9,575 bases of DNA from Methanosarcinaceae archaeon (lineage in GTDB: Archaea > Halobacteriota > Methanosarcinia > Methanosarcinales > Methanosarcinaceae): assembly GCA_017613335.1 (NCBI GenBank), contig JAGAEB010000115.1, forward strand, positions 1 through 9,575, written 5' to 3'. Under the pieces are notes generated by a model. That model was given only the letters and a program-made list of their open reading frames with translations, did not search any database and had not been told where the DNA came from. Positions within the stretch are counted from its first letter, which is position 1. Every line of letters begins with the position of its first letter. Both the position numbers and the translations under genes were made by a program. Below are positions 1 to 6,101 of this stretch, in pieces.

Positions 1-200
1 AGATCTGACGACAGATACAGAAACACAGATCTGACGACAGATACAGAAACACAGATCTGACGACAGATACAGAAACACAGATCTGACGACAGATACAGAA
101 ACACAGATCTGACGACAGAAACAGAAACACAGGTCAACGACAGAAACAGAAACACAGGTCAACGACAGAAACAGAAACACAGGTCAGGCGACAGAAACAT
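1..200. repeat. Tandem repeat array 1 (26-bp units, then 25-bp units)
   Basis: Five head-to-tail 26-bp units start at 1, 27, 53, 79 and 105. Each begins AGATCTGACGACAG and ends in AGAAACAC; the first four are identical. The fifth has GAAACAG in place of GATACAG. Two 25-bp units at 131 and 156 begin AGGTCAACGACAG, and a degenerate partial unit lies at 181-200. Unit lengths are not multiples of three, so the array is unlikely to encode protein. It lies upstream of argD and is cut by the left window edge, so its true length is unknown. Confidence 0.95.
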
Positions 201-270
201 GGATCTGTGTCTGAAAATCCGTCCTGATGCAGAAACAATTCAATAAATCATTTTTACAGAGGTATCTGAA

Positions 271-1440
271 ATGGATGCAGAAACCATATTCAAGGAAACG
301 GTTGAGAGAGATGCAAAGTATGTCATGCAGAGTTACGGTCGTCTGCCTCTTCTTTTTGTCAGCGGCGAGGGCGCCGTCCTGAAAGATGTTTTCGGAAAGG
401 AATACATCGACTGCGTGGCGGGCATTGCCGTCAACGCGACCGGCTACGGCGACAGACGCCTGTCGGATGCGATCGCGGATCAGGCATCAAAACTGATCCA
501 CATCTCAAATCTTTATTACAACATCCCGCAGGCGCAGCTGGCTGAAAAGATCGTACAGCTGACGGGCATGTCCCGCGTCTTCTTCGGAAACTCGGGCGCA
601 GAGGCGATGGAAGCGGCGATCAAGCTGGCAAAACTCCACACCGGGAAAAGCAAATTCATCGCCGCGAAACACGCATTCCACGGCAGGACCGTCGGGTCTC
701 TCGGACTGACTTCGACCGAAAAATACAGAGTGCCCTTTGAGCCGCTCGTTCAGTCAGCCGTATTTGTCGAATACGGCAACATCAAAGCGCTTGAAGAAGC
801 CGTGACTGATGAGATCGCGGCCATTGTCCTGGAACCGATCCAGGGTGAAGGCGGCGTCCATGTGCCGACAAAAGAATATCTGCAGGCTGTCCGTCGCCTC
901 TGTGATGAAAAAGGCATCCTTCTGATCTTCGATGAAGTCCAGACCGGTTTCGGAAGGACCGGAAAATGGTTCTGCAAAGACAATTTCGATGTTCAGCCGG
1001 ATATCATGACGATGGCAAAAGCAATCGCCGGCGGACTGCCGATGGGCGCGATCGCCGCCCGCGAAGGTCTTTCCTTCGACAAAGGACAGCACGCTTCCAC
1101 ATTCGGCGGATCCCCCCTCGTCTGCGCGGCTGCGCTGGCATCGATCCGCATCATGGAAGAAGACAGCCTCATCGAACGTTCCGAAAAGACCGGAGAATAT
1201 TTCCGTCAGAAACTTTCGGAAATGTCCAGGACAGATGTGAAAGAGATCCGCGGCAAAGGTCTTATGATCGGTATCGAAATGGATCACGAATGCGGCTACA
1301 TGGCTGCAAAAGCACAGGAACAGGGCGTTCTCATCAACGTCACATCCGGAAATGTCATCCGCCTCGTCCCGCCGCTGGTCATCACAAAAGAGCAGGTCGA
1401 CAAAGTCGTTTCCGTGATCGATTCGATCCGCAGGGACTGA
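271..1440 (+). CDS. argD: Acetylornithine aminotransferase (class III PLP aminotransferase)
   Basis: This 389-residue cytoplasmic enzyme would transfer an amino group between glutamate and N-acetylglutamate-5-semialdehyde in arginine synthesis. In archaea the same family can also serve lysine synthesis. Visible class III motifs are NSGAEA (107-112), which binds the cofactor phosphate, KHAFHGRT (133-140), LEPIQGEGG (188-195), FDEVQTGFGRTG (220-231) with the PLP-ring Asp at 221, and MAKAIAGGLPMGA (248-260) with the PLP Schiff-base Lys at 250. Length is normal for ArgD. The ATG at 271 is chosen because AGAGGT (258-263) lies 7 bases upstream and the family's N-terminal helix begins here. hisC follows 80 bp downstream on the same strand. 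Related class III enzymes such as GabT or LysJ are possible alternatives, but the compact length and motif set favour ArgD. Confidence 0.93.
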   Translation: MDAETIFKETVERDAKYVMQSYGRLPLLFVSGEGAVLKDVFGKEYIDCVAGIAVNATGYGDRRLSDAIADQASKLIHISNLYYNIPQAQLAEKIVQLTGMSRVFFGNSGAEAMEAAIKLAKLHTGKSKFIAAKHAFHGRTVGSLGLTSTEKYRVPFEPLVQSAVFVEYGNIKALEEAVTDEIAAIVLEPIQGEGGVHVPTKEYLQAVRRLCDEKGILLIFDEVQTGFGRTGKWFCKDNFDVQPDIMTMAKAIAGGLPMGAIAAREGLSFDKGQHASTFGGSPLVCAAALASIRIMEEDSLIERSEKTGEYFRQKLSEMSRTDVKEIRGKGLMIGIEMDHECGYMAAKAQEQGVLINVTSGNVIRLVPPLVITKEQVDKVVSVIDSIRRD

Positions 1441-1464
1441 GTGAAAACAAATGAACTGTCTGCA

Positions 1465-1489
1465 GGAGATCCCGCCCGGCGGGATCTTC
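1465..1489 (+). promoter_or_regulatory. Hairpin between argD and hisC
   Basis: AGATCCCGC (1467-1475) pairs perfectly with GCGGGATCT (1479-1487) around a 3-nt CCG loop. Two further pairs, one G-U, extend the stem to 11. No T tract follows, so it is a poor intrinsic terminator. It could act as a processing site, an RNA stabiliser of the argD 3' end, or a transcription attenuator between the two genes. The role is inferred only from position. Confidence 0.6.
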
Positions 1490-1520
1490 AGTCAGAACGA
1501 ATGGATGAGATCGTGAAAAT

Positions 1521-2639
1521 ATGACCGAAGATTACAGTTCGCTCCTGAAAGAGACGGTAAAACGCGTTCCGCCGTACGTTCCCGGAAAATCCGTTTCGGA
1601 AACGATCGCGGAATACGGTCTTGATCCGGCTTCCGTCATCAAACTGAGTTCCAATGAAAATCCGCTCGGCCCGTCACCGAAGGCGGAAGCGGCAGCAAGA
1701 GAAGCAGCTGCCGGTGCGTCCGTCTATCCGCTGGCGGATCTGCGTTTTCTGAGAGAAGCGATCGCTTCACGGACAGGATTTCCTGTCGGCTCTGTCGTCG
1801 TTTCAGGGCCCGGAATGGACAGCCTGATCGATTCCGTCTGCAAGATCTTTGTCGGATCCGGCGATGAAGTGATCATTTCGACGCCGACTTTTTCGTTTTA
1901 TGAGATCGCGGCGACGATCTGCGGCGGCGTTCCGATGTTCGTTCCCCGTAAAGAGAATTTCGACATTGACACGGAAGGCATCCTGAAGGCCGTGACGGAA
2001 AAGACAAAGATCATTTTCATCTGTTCGCCGAACAATCCGACAGGAAACCTTGTTTCGCCCGAAGACGTGAAAAAACTGGCGGAAAGATCAGGATGCATCG
2101 TTTTTCTGGATGAAGCATATATCGAATTCGCGGATCAGGAAAGTTCTGCCTGCTCACTGATTTCCGGTCATGACAATATCATCGTCGGCAGAACGTTTTC
2201 AAAAGTATACGGGCTGGCAGGGCTCCGCGTCGGCTACGGCCTGATGCCGGAATGGATCGCTTCGGAGATCCTCCGCATTTCTCTTCCGTTTTCTGTCAGC
2301 GTCGTGACGGAAGCCGCCGCTGTTGCGGCTCTGGCGGACGGGGAACATGTTGAGAAAACGCGCCGCATGGTGTCGGAAGGCCGCCGTTTCTTCTGTGAAA
2401 GGATCCCGGCGGAGACGCCGTTCAGAGCCTGGCCGTCATCCGGAAATTTCATCGCCGTCGACGTGTCTCCGTGCACTTCCCGCGAGATCTGCGATGCGCT
2501 TCTCCGTGACGGCATCATCATCAGGAGCTGTGATTCATTCAAAGGCGCCGGAAAATCGATGGTGAGGATAACCGTCGGCACCGCAGAAATGAACCGCAGA
2601 GTCCTTGACGCGCTGGTGAAAGCCGCCGGGAAAAAGTGA
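1521..2639 (+). CDS. hisC: Histidinol-phosphate aminotransferase
   Basis: A class I/II PLP aminotransferase of 372 residues, which would convert imidazole acetol phosphate plus glutamate to histidinol phosphate in histidine synthesis. Family signatures in order are KLSSNENPLGPSP (41-53), typical of HisC, SPNNPTGN (169-176), FLDEAYIEF (195-203) with the PLP-pyridine Asp at 197 and Tyr 200, and GRTFSKVYGLAGLRVGYG (223-240) with the catalytic Lys at 228 and phosphate-binding Arg at 236. Length fits the family. The ATG at 1521 leaves 80 bp after argD; a GTG at 1513 meets a stop at once. The ribosome binding site is weak (GGATGAGAT, 1503-1511), so translation or transcription may be linked to argD. 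Related cobalamin-pathway enzymes (CobD) look similar, but the SNENPLG motif and context favour HisC. Confidence 0.93.
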   Translation: MTEDYSSLLKETVKRVPPYVPGKSVSETIAEYGLDPASVIKLSSNENPLGPSPKAEAAAREAAAGASVYPLADLRFLREAIASRTGFPVGSVVVSGPGMDSLIDSVCKIFVGSGDEVIISTPTFSFYEIAATICGGVPMFVPRKENFDIDTEGILKAVTEKTKIIFICSPNNPTGNLVSPEDVKKLAERSGCIVFLDEAYIEFADQESSACSLISGHDNIIVGRTFSKVYGLAGLRVGYGLMPEWIASEILRISLPFSVSVVTEAAAVAALADGEHVEKTRRMVSEGRRFFCERIPAETPFRAWPSSGNFIAVDVSPCTSREICDALLRDGIIIRSCDSFKGAGKSMVRITVGTAEMNRRVLDALVKAAGKK

Positions 2640-2662
2640 AGATCTTCCGGAAAGACGGCGGA

Positions 2663-2768
2663 GATCAGACAGAAAACGGAGATCTGACGGAAAACGGAGA
2701 TCTGACGGAAAACGGAGATCTGACGGAAAAACGGAGATCCGGCGGAAAAACGGGGATCAGCCGGAAAG
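2663..2768. repeat. Tandem repeat array 2 (18-bp units)
   Basis: Units start at 2663, 2681, 2699, 2717, 2736 and 2755. Two are exact copies of GATCTGACGGAAAACGGA (2681-2698 and 2699-2716). The next two have grown to 19 bp by an extra A in the A run and the last is partial. The change from 18 to 19 bp breaks any reading frame, so this is not a coding repeat. It begins about 24 bp after the hisC stop. Its core AGATCTGACG is shared with array 1. Confidence 0.92.
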
Positions 2769-2807
2769 CAGACGGCGTTTGCCCGGAAAATCGAGTGAAA
2801 ATGACGG

Positions 2808-2844
2808 ATATTACCCCGTTCCTGCCCGGATCCCGGGGTAATAT
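2808..2844 (+). terminator. Hairpin downstream of hisC
   Basis: ATATTACCCCG (2808-2818) and CGGGGTAATAT (2834-2844) are perfect 11-bp inverted arms around a 15-nt loop. It follows hisC and array 2 and precedes the PRC-barrel gene. The sequence after the right arm is TTATGAACAGG, not a long T tract, so the terminator call is tentative. The right arm also runs into AATATTTATG (about 2840-2849), which could be the TATA box of the next gene; the element may end one transcript and shape the start of the next. Confidence 0.5.
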
Positions 2845-2925
2845 TTATGAACAGGAAATGATATCTACCAATACATTTTACAGATCTGTCGGGATTTAGA
2901 TCAATTTACAAAGGGTTATAGGCTT

Positions 2926-3183
2926 ATGTTTACGGAACTTACTTCTTACTTTGGTCTTGATATCTACACCAATACCGGAATCTATGTCGGAAAAGTCGTC
3001 GATCTTGTCATCGATGTCGAAAGCCAGTCGGTGACCGGTATTGTTGCCAACCGCATCAACACGGATGTTTTTGATGTTTCCGGAGACGGCATCATCATCC
3101 CGTACCGCTGGGTTCTGACAGCAGCGGATATCGTTCTGATCAGAGACGTGATCACGAAGTTCAACCCCAAGAATAAAGAGTGA
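2926..3183 (+). CDS. Small PRC-barrel domain protein
   Basis: An 85-residue protein consisting of a single PRC-barrel, a small beta-barrel fold found in photosynthetic reaction-centre H subunits, in RimM and in many stand-alone archaeal proteins. Visible features are the first strand pair GIYVGKVVDLVIDVES (18-33), the middle strands VTGIVANRI (36-44) and the closing strands GIIIPYRWVLTAADIVLI (55-72). There is no signal peptide or membrane segment, so it is cytoplasmic. The family is thought to mediate RNA or protein contacts, sometimes linked to cell division in archaea; no specific role follows from this sequence. The gene stands alone, with its own hairpin upstream and a terminator-like hairpin and T tract downstream. 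The ATG at 2926 matches the usual start of the domain, although the ribosome binding site is weak. Confidence 0.85.
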   Translation: MFTELTSYFGLDIYTNTGIYVGKVVDLVIDVESQSVTGIVANRINTDVFDVSGDGIIIPYRWVLTAADIVLIRDVITKFNPKNKE

Positions 3184-3249
3184 GCAGAAAGGAACGCTGA
3201 TCGGAATTATCTTTGAACGGAAATCACCGGCGATCGGAAAATAACCCAG

Positions 3250-3297
3250 GAACGGGCGGTCCTCAGGGATCGCCGTTCTTTTGCCGCGTCTTTTTTT
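3250..3297 (+). terminator. Terminator after the PRC-barrel gene
   Basis: GAACGG (3250-3255), a bulged G and CG pair with CGCCGTTC (3271-3278). TTTT follows at once and a run of seven T stands at 3291-3297. Archaeal transcription ends mainly at T runs on the coding strand, so this is a plausible end for the PRC-barrel transcript, 67-114 bases past its stop. Confidence 0.6.
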
Positions 3298-3699
3298 CCG
3301 GCAGACCGGCCGCCTTGGCCGGGATTATCCTGCGGGATACTGAAAGATGCCGGGATTGCCGGATGTTGCTGTTTTTTCTGTTTCTGCCTGACAGGGTGTC
3401 TGAAAAATGATCTTTTTTTCAGCGGCGGATCCGGCATGCCGCGCCCGGGATCCTTATCGTTACAATATGAACGATGTCGAATACCGCGGTTATCGACCGC
3501 ATCGGCAAAAGTCAAAACGGCAGCCTGCTTCATTCCGGGATCCGTACGCCGCATCCGGCAACGGAAAGATGAAGAGCGGGCATGCGGCCGGCATCATACA
3601 TAAATCACGTTTTTGCGCGATGCGCACGGCAGTTTTCAGATGCAGGATCACGGAAAAGATGTGTCATCAGCCGTATTTTCCGTATCGGCTCCTCATATT
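3298..3699. other. Gene-free spacer upstream of array 3
   Basis: No credible gene is seen here. Open frames on both strands translate to compositionally odd peptides rich in Arg, Pro and His with no motif, and none has a ribosome binding site. The stretch holds a compact hairpin CCGGCC/GGCCGG (3306-3322, 5-nt loop), T runs at 3372-3377 and 3412-3418, and an imperfect inverted repeat at 3472-3504 centred on ACCGCGGT. No tRNA-like or known small-RNA pattern was recognised. Confidence 0.6.
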
Positions 3700-3821
3700 G
3701 CCGGACAGTTTCATGTTTCACATTGCCGGACAGTTTCACGTCGTCAGACAGTTCCACGTTGTCAGACAGTTTCACGCTGTCAGACAGTTTCACGTTGTCA
3801 GACAGTTTCATGTTTCAGATT
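3700..3821. repeat. Tandem repeat array 3 upstream of tyrS
   Basis: Six head-to-tail units have the lengths 25-18-18-18-18-25. The four inner 18-bp units start at 3725, 3743, 3761 and 3779 and follow GTCAGACAGTTTCACGTT with one to three changes each. The first (3700-3724) and last (3797-3821) units share the same beginning but carry a 7-bp extension, GACAGTTTCATGTTTCANATT. The array ends 76 bp before the tyrS start codon, just upstream of its likely TATA box. It could be a regulator-binding array or only slippage-generated sequence. Confidence 0.93.
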
Positions 3822-3831
3822 GTCAGACTGC

Positions 3832-3838
3832 AGTATAA
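3832..3838 (+). promoter_or_regulatory. Possible tyrS TATA box
   Basis: AGTATAA lies directly after array 3. An archaeal start site about 25 bases downstream would give a leader of roughly 38 nt ahead of the ATG at 3898. A second A/T-rich element (TGTTTATTC, 3859-3867) is too near the ATG for usual spacing unless the leader is very short. A small hairpin, AGTCC/GGACT, lies at 3869-3883 within the leader. Confidence 0.35.
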
Positions 3839-3897
3839 CGATCAAATCACAATTCACCTGTTTATTCAGTCCTTTCGGGACTTTACGGAAGATCATT

Positions 3898-4869
3898 ATG
3901 GATATTGAAGAAAAAATCGCACTCGTCAAAAGAAATGTCGAGGAAGTCGTCACAGATGAAGAATTAAGAGAACTTTTTGAGAAAAATCCGCATCCGAAAG
4001 CCTATGTCGGCTATGAGCCGAGCGGAAAGGTCCATATGGGCCACGTCATGACGGTCAACAAGCTGCTGGATCTTCAGAAAGCCGGCTGTGAGATCACGGT
4101 CCTTCTGGCAAATGTTCATGCCTACCTCAACAGGAAAGGAACGCCTGAGGAGATCCTGAAGATTGCTGATTTCAACAAACGCTGCTTCATCGCGCTCGGC
4201 CTGAAAGAGGAAAATACCCGTTTCGTTCTCGGTTCCGACTACGAACTGAGTCCGGAGTACATGCTCGACTGCCTCATGACAGCCAAATCCGTGACGCTGA
4301 ACCGTGCCACCCGCAGCATGGACGAAGTCGGCCGTTCCATGGACAACCCGATGGTCTCCCAGCTCTTCTACCCGATCATGCAGGCGCTCGATATCGCAAA
4401 GCTCGGCGTGGACATCGCCGTCGGCGGCACGGATCAGAGAAAGATCCACATGCTTGCCAGAGAACATCTCCCGGAACTCGGCTACAAAGCACCGATCTGC
4501 ATCCACACGCCGATCCTTCTCGGTTTCGACGGCAGCAAGATGTCCTCTTCCAAAGGAAATTACATTTCTGTCGATGACAGCGCAGAAGACGTCGCCGCCA
4601 AGCTGAAAAAAGCTTACTGTCAGCCCGGCGATGTGGCGGAGAACCCGGTCATCGAACTTTTCAGATACCACATCTTCCCGCGCTTTGAAGAAATTACCAT
4701 CGAACGCCCGGAGAAATTCGGCGGCAATGTCTCCTTCAGATCTTTTGAAGAACTCCGCGATGCCTATGCCGCCGGAAATATCCACCCGATGGATCTCAAA
4801 GCGACAGCTGCCCGCTGCATCAATGAAATTCTCGACCCTGTCCGTGCCGTTCTCAATGAGACGGCCTGA
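3898..4869 (+). CDS. tyrS: Tyrosyl-tRNA synthetase, archaeal type
   Basis: A class I aminoacyl-tRNA synthetase of 323 residues that charges tRNA-Tyr with tyrosine in the cytoplasm. It has the compact archaeal/eukaryotic architecture without the bacterial C-terminal S4 domain. The sequence can be followed along the Methanocaldococcus jannaschii enzyme: AYVGYEPSGKVHMGH (35-49) with the HIGH-type motif HMGH at 46-49, LLANVHAYLNRKG (69-81), YPIMQALDIAKLGVD (158-172), GGTDQRKIHMLARE (176-189), and KMSSSKGN (214-221), the ATP-binding loop. Expected tyrosine-pocket residues are present as Tyr36, Tyr158, Gln162, Asp165 and Gln180. The start is ATG 3898, with GGAAGAT (3887-3893) just upstream. The frame stays open upstream to 3613, but that extension is the translated repeat array and unlike any TyrRS. 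A hairpin terminator follows. Confidence 0.96.
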   Translation: MDIEEKIALVKRNVEEVVTDEELRELFEKNPHPKAYVGYEPSGKVHMGHVMTVNKLLDLQKAGCEITVLLANVHAYLNRKGTPEEILKIADFNKRCFIALGLKEENTRFVLGSDYELSPEYMLDCLMTAKSVTLNRATRSMDEVGRSMDNPMVSQLFYPIMQALDIAKLGVDIAVGGTDQRKIHMLAREHLPELGYKAPICIHTPILLGFDGSKMSSSKGNYISVDDSAEDVAAKLKKAYCQPGDVAENPVIELFRYHIFPRFEEITIERPEKFGGNVSFRSFEELRDAYAAGNIHPMDLKATAARCINEILDPVRAVLNETA

Positions 4870-4897
4870 ACGCGTCTGACAGATATTTTCTGAACTC

Positions 4898-4925
4898 TCC
4901 GGCGCGGATCGATGTCTGCGCCGGA
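4898..4925 (+). terminator. Terminator-like hairpin after tyrS
   Basis: TCCGGCGC (4898-4905) and GCGCCGGA (4918-4925) form a perfect 8-bp stem around a 12-nt loop, starting 29 bases after the tyrS stop. T-rich sequence with short T runs follows (4925-4960, including TTTTT near 4949). The region to about 5030 holds loosely repeated TTTCCGGATTTC and ATGTTTCAGGTAT-like pieces. Confidence 0.6.
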
Positions 4926-5067
4926 TTTCCCGGTTTCCGTGTTTCGGATTTTTCCGGATTTCGGATGCATCAGGTATATCAGATGTTTCCGGATTTCCGA
5001 TGTTTCAGGTATCGGACGCTTCCGGGCCTCTTCCGTTCCGGATCGGATCATGACCGGTCAGAAACGG

Positions 5068-5077
5068 TTAAAATATG
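5068..5077 (+). promoter_or_regulatory. Likely TATA box of the cation antiporter gene
   Basis: TTAAAATATG is the most A/T-rich element of the spacer. A start about 25 bases downstream (near 5098) would give a leader of some 32 nt, containing the ribosome binding site GAGAGGG (5117-5123), 6 bases before the ATG at 5130. Confidence 0.45.
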
Positions 5078-5129
5078 TTAAGACGTATCGGGATCTGCAT
5101 TAAAGAGAGATTTTCAGAGAGGGTATCAT

Positions 5130-6101
5130 ATGACCGAATGGGTCACTCTGATCGTGAATTTATTTTTTCTCGTCATCGGATTTACGCTGCTCATAAAAGG
5201 CGCGGATTTTTTTGTCGACGGCGCCTCCAAGATTGCCTTAAAGTCAGGGATCCCTCAGATCGTCATCGGTCTGACGGTCGTCGCCTTCGGGACGAGCGCG
5301 CCTGAAGCGGCCGTCAGTCTTTCCGCCGCCTTCCGGGGATCGACGGGCATTGCGATCGGAAATATCCTCGGCAGCAATATCATGAACATCCTTCTGATCC
5401 TCGGCCTTTCGGCCTGTGTCATGCCGCTTCCGGTCCGGAAGTCCTCTCTGAATTTCGACATCCCGTTTGTCGCCCTGATTTCCGTCGTTCTGGCAGCGAT
5501 CGGATTCATTTCAGGGAAACTGGACCTGACGGCAGGGCTTATCCTCTGGGTCTTTTTTATTGTCTTTTTTGTCAGGCAGATCATGGTCGTGAAAGCCGGG
5601 AAGTCTTCCGGTGAAGAAGTGCCGGTTCTGACGGAAAAAGACACCTTTTTCCGGATCGTCCTGATCACGATCGCCGGTCTTGCCGGGATCATCATCGGGA
5701 GCAATATGACTGTCGACGGCGCGACGGCGATCGCGCAGGCATTCGGCGTTTCCGACAGAGTGATCGGTCTGACGGTGATCGCTTTCGGAACGTCTCTGCC
5801 GGAACTGCTGACCTCCGTGACGGCGGCCCGGAAAGGAAACCCGGACATCGCCGTCGGAAACATCGTCGGCAGCAATATATTCAATATCCTGTTCGTTCTC
5901 GGAACGACAGCGCTCATCTGCCCTGTACCGTACGGTCCGGAATTTTATGTCGACAGCATCGTCTGTATCCTGGCATCGTTCTTCCTGTGGTTCGCCGTTT
6001 TCAGAAAAGGCGTTCTCGGCAGATATGCCGGCGTCGGAATGCTCATCTTCTACGGCATTTACTTCGTGTATATGCTGGCATCGCCGGTGATCGGTCAGTG
6101 A
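5130..6101 (+). CDS. Calcium/sodium antiporter, CaCA superfamily (YrbG/NCX-like)
   Basis: An integral membrane exchanger of 323 residues with about ten hydrophobic helices. It likely moves Ca2+ or another cation against Na+ or H+ across the cytoplasmic membrane. The two inverted alpha-repeats that define the family are clear: GLTVVAFGTSAPE through GNILGSNIMNILLILG (47-92) and GLTVIAFGTSLPE through GNIVGSNIFNILFVLG (213-258). Each GTS-x-PE motif supplies a cation-binding Glu (59 and 225), and each GSN motif supplies pore polar residues. The short cytoplasmic loop (about 151-172) lacks the large regulatory domain of animal NCX, as expected for prokaryotic members. Start ATG 5130 is supported by GAGAGGG at 5117-5123. 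Ion specificity cannot be read from sequence. A long open frame lies antisense over 5511-6101 and is treated as spurious there. Confidence 0.93.
   Translation: MTEWVTLIVNLFFLVIGFTLLIKGADFFVDGASKIALKSGIPQIVIGLTVVAFGTSAPEAAVSLSAAFRGSTGIAIGNILGSNIMNILLILGLSACVMPLPVRKSSLNFDIPFVALISVVLAAIGFISGKLDLTAGLILWVFFIVFFVRQIMVVKAGKSSGEEVPVLTEKDTFFRIVLITIAGLAGIIIGSNMTVDGATAIAQAFGVSDRVIGLTVIAFGTSLPELLTSVTAARKGNPDIAVGNIVGSNIFNILFVLGTTALICPVPYGPEFYVDSIVCILASFFLWFAVFRKGVLGRYAGVGMLIFYGIYFVYMLASPVIGQ

Noticed and set aside
1..200. CRISPR array
   Set aside because: Units are directly adjacent with no unique spacers, and no cas genes are present. The same applies to the arrays at 2663, 3700 and 9400.
754..1287. Long antisense and shifted frames over argD, tyrS and the antiporter
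   Set aside because: They lie opposite or out of frame with clearly conserved genes. They follow from GC-rich codon use that avoids stops in other frames.
2636..2899. 87-codon frame overlapping the hisC stop by GTGA
   Set aside because: Its start is a GTG without a ribosome binding site. The first half is translated 18-bp repeat (TENGDL copies) and the second half covers the hairpin; the 19-bp units would shift the frame of any repeat protein. No domain is visible.
3472..3504. Imperfect inverted repeat centred on ACCGCGGT, considered as a small RNA or operator
   Set aside because: The arms need a 3-nt bulge and two mismatches, no promoter or T run is well placed, and no neighbour explains it.
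3207..3838. Open frames on both strands in the spacer before tyrS
   Set aside because: They are mutually overlapping, Arg/Pro/His-rich, lack ribosome binding sites and show no recognisable motif. They are best explained by chance and repeats.
3613..3897. N-terminal extension of TyrRS to 418 residues
   Set aside because: The added residues are the translated repeat array 3. TyrRS homology begins at 3898, which has a nearby GGAAGAT site.
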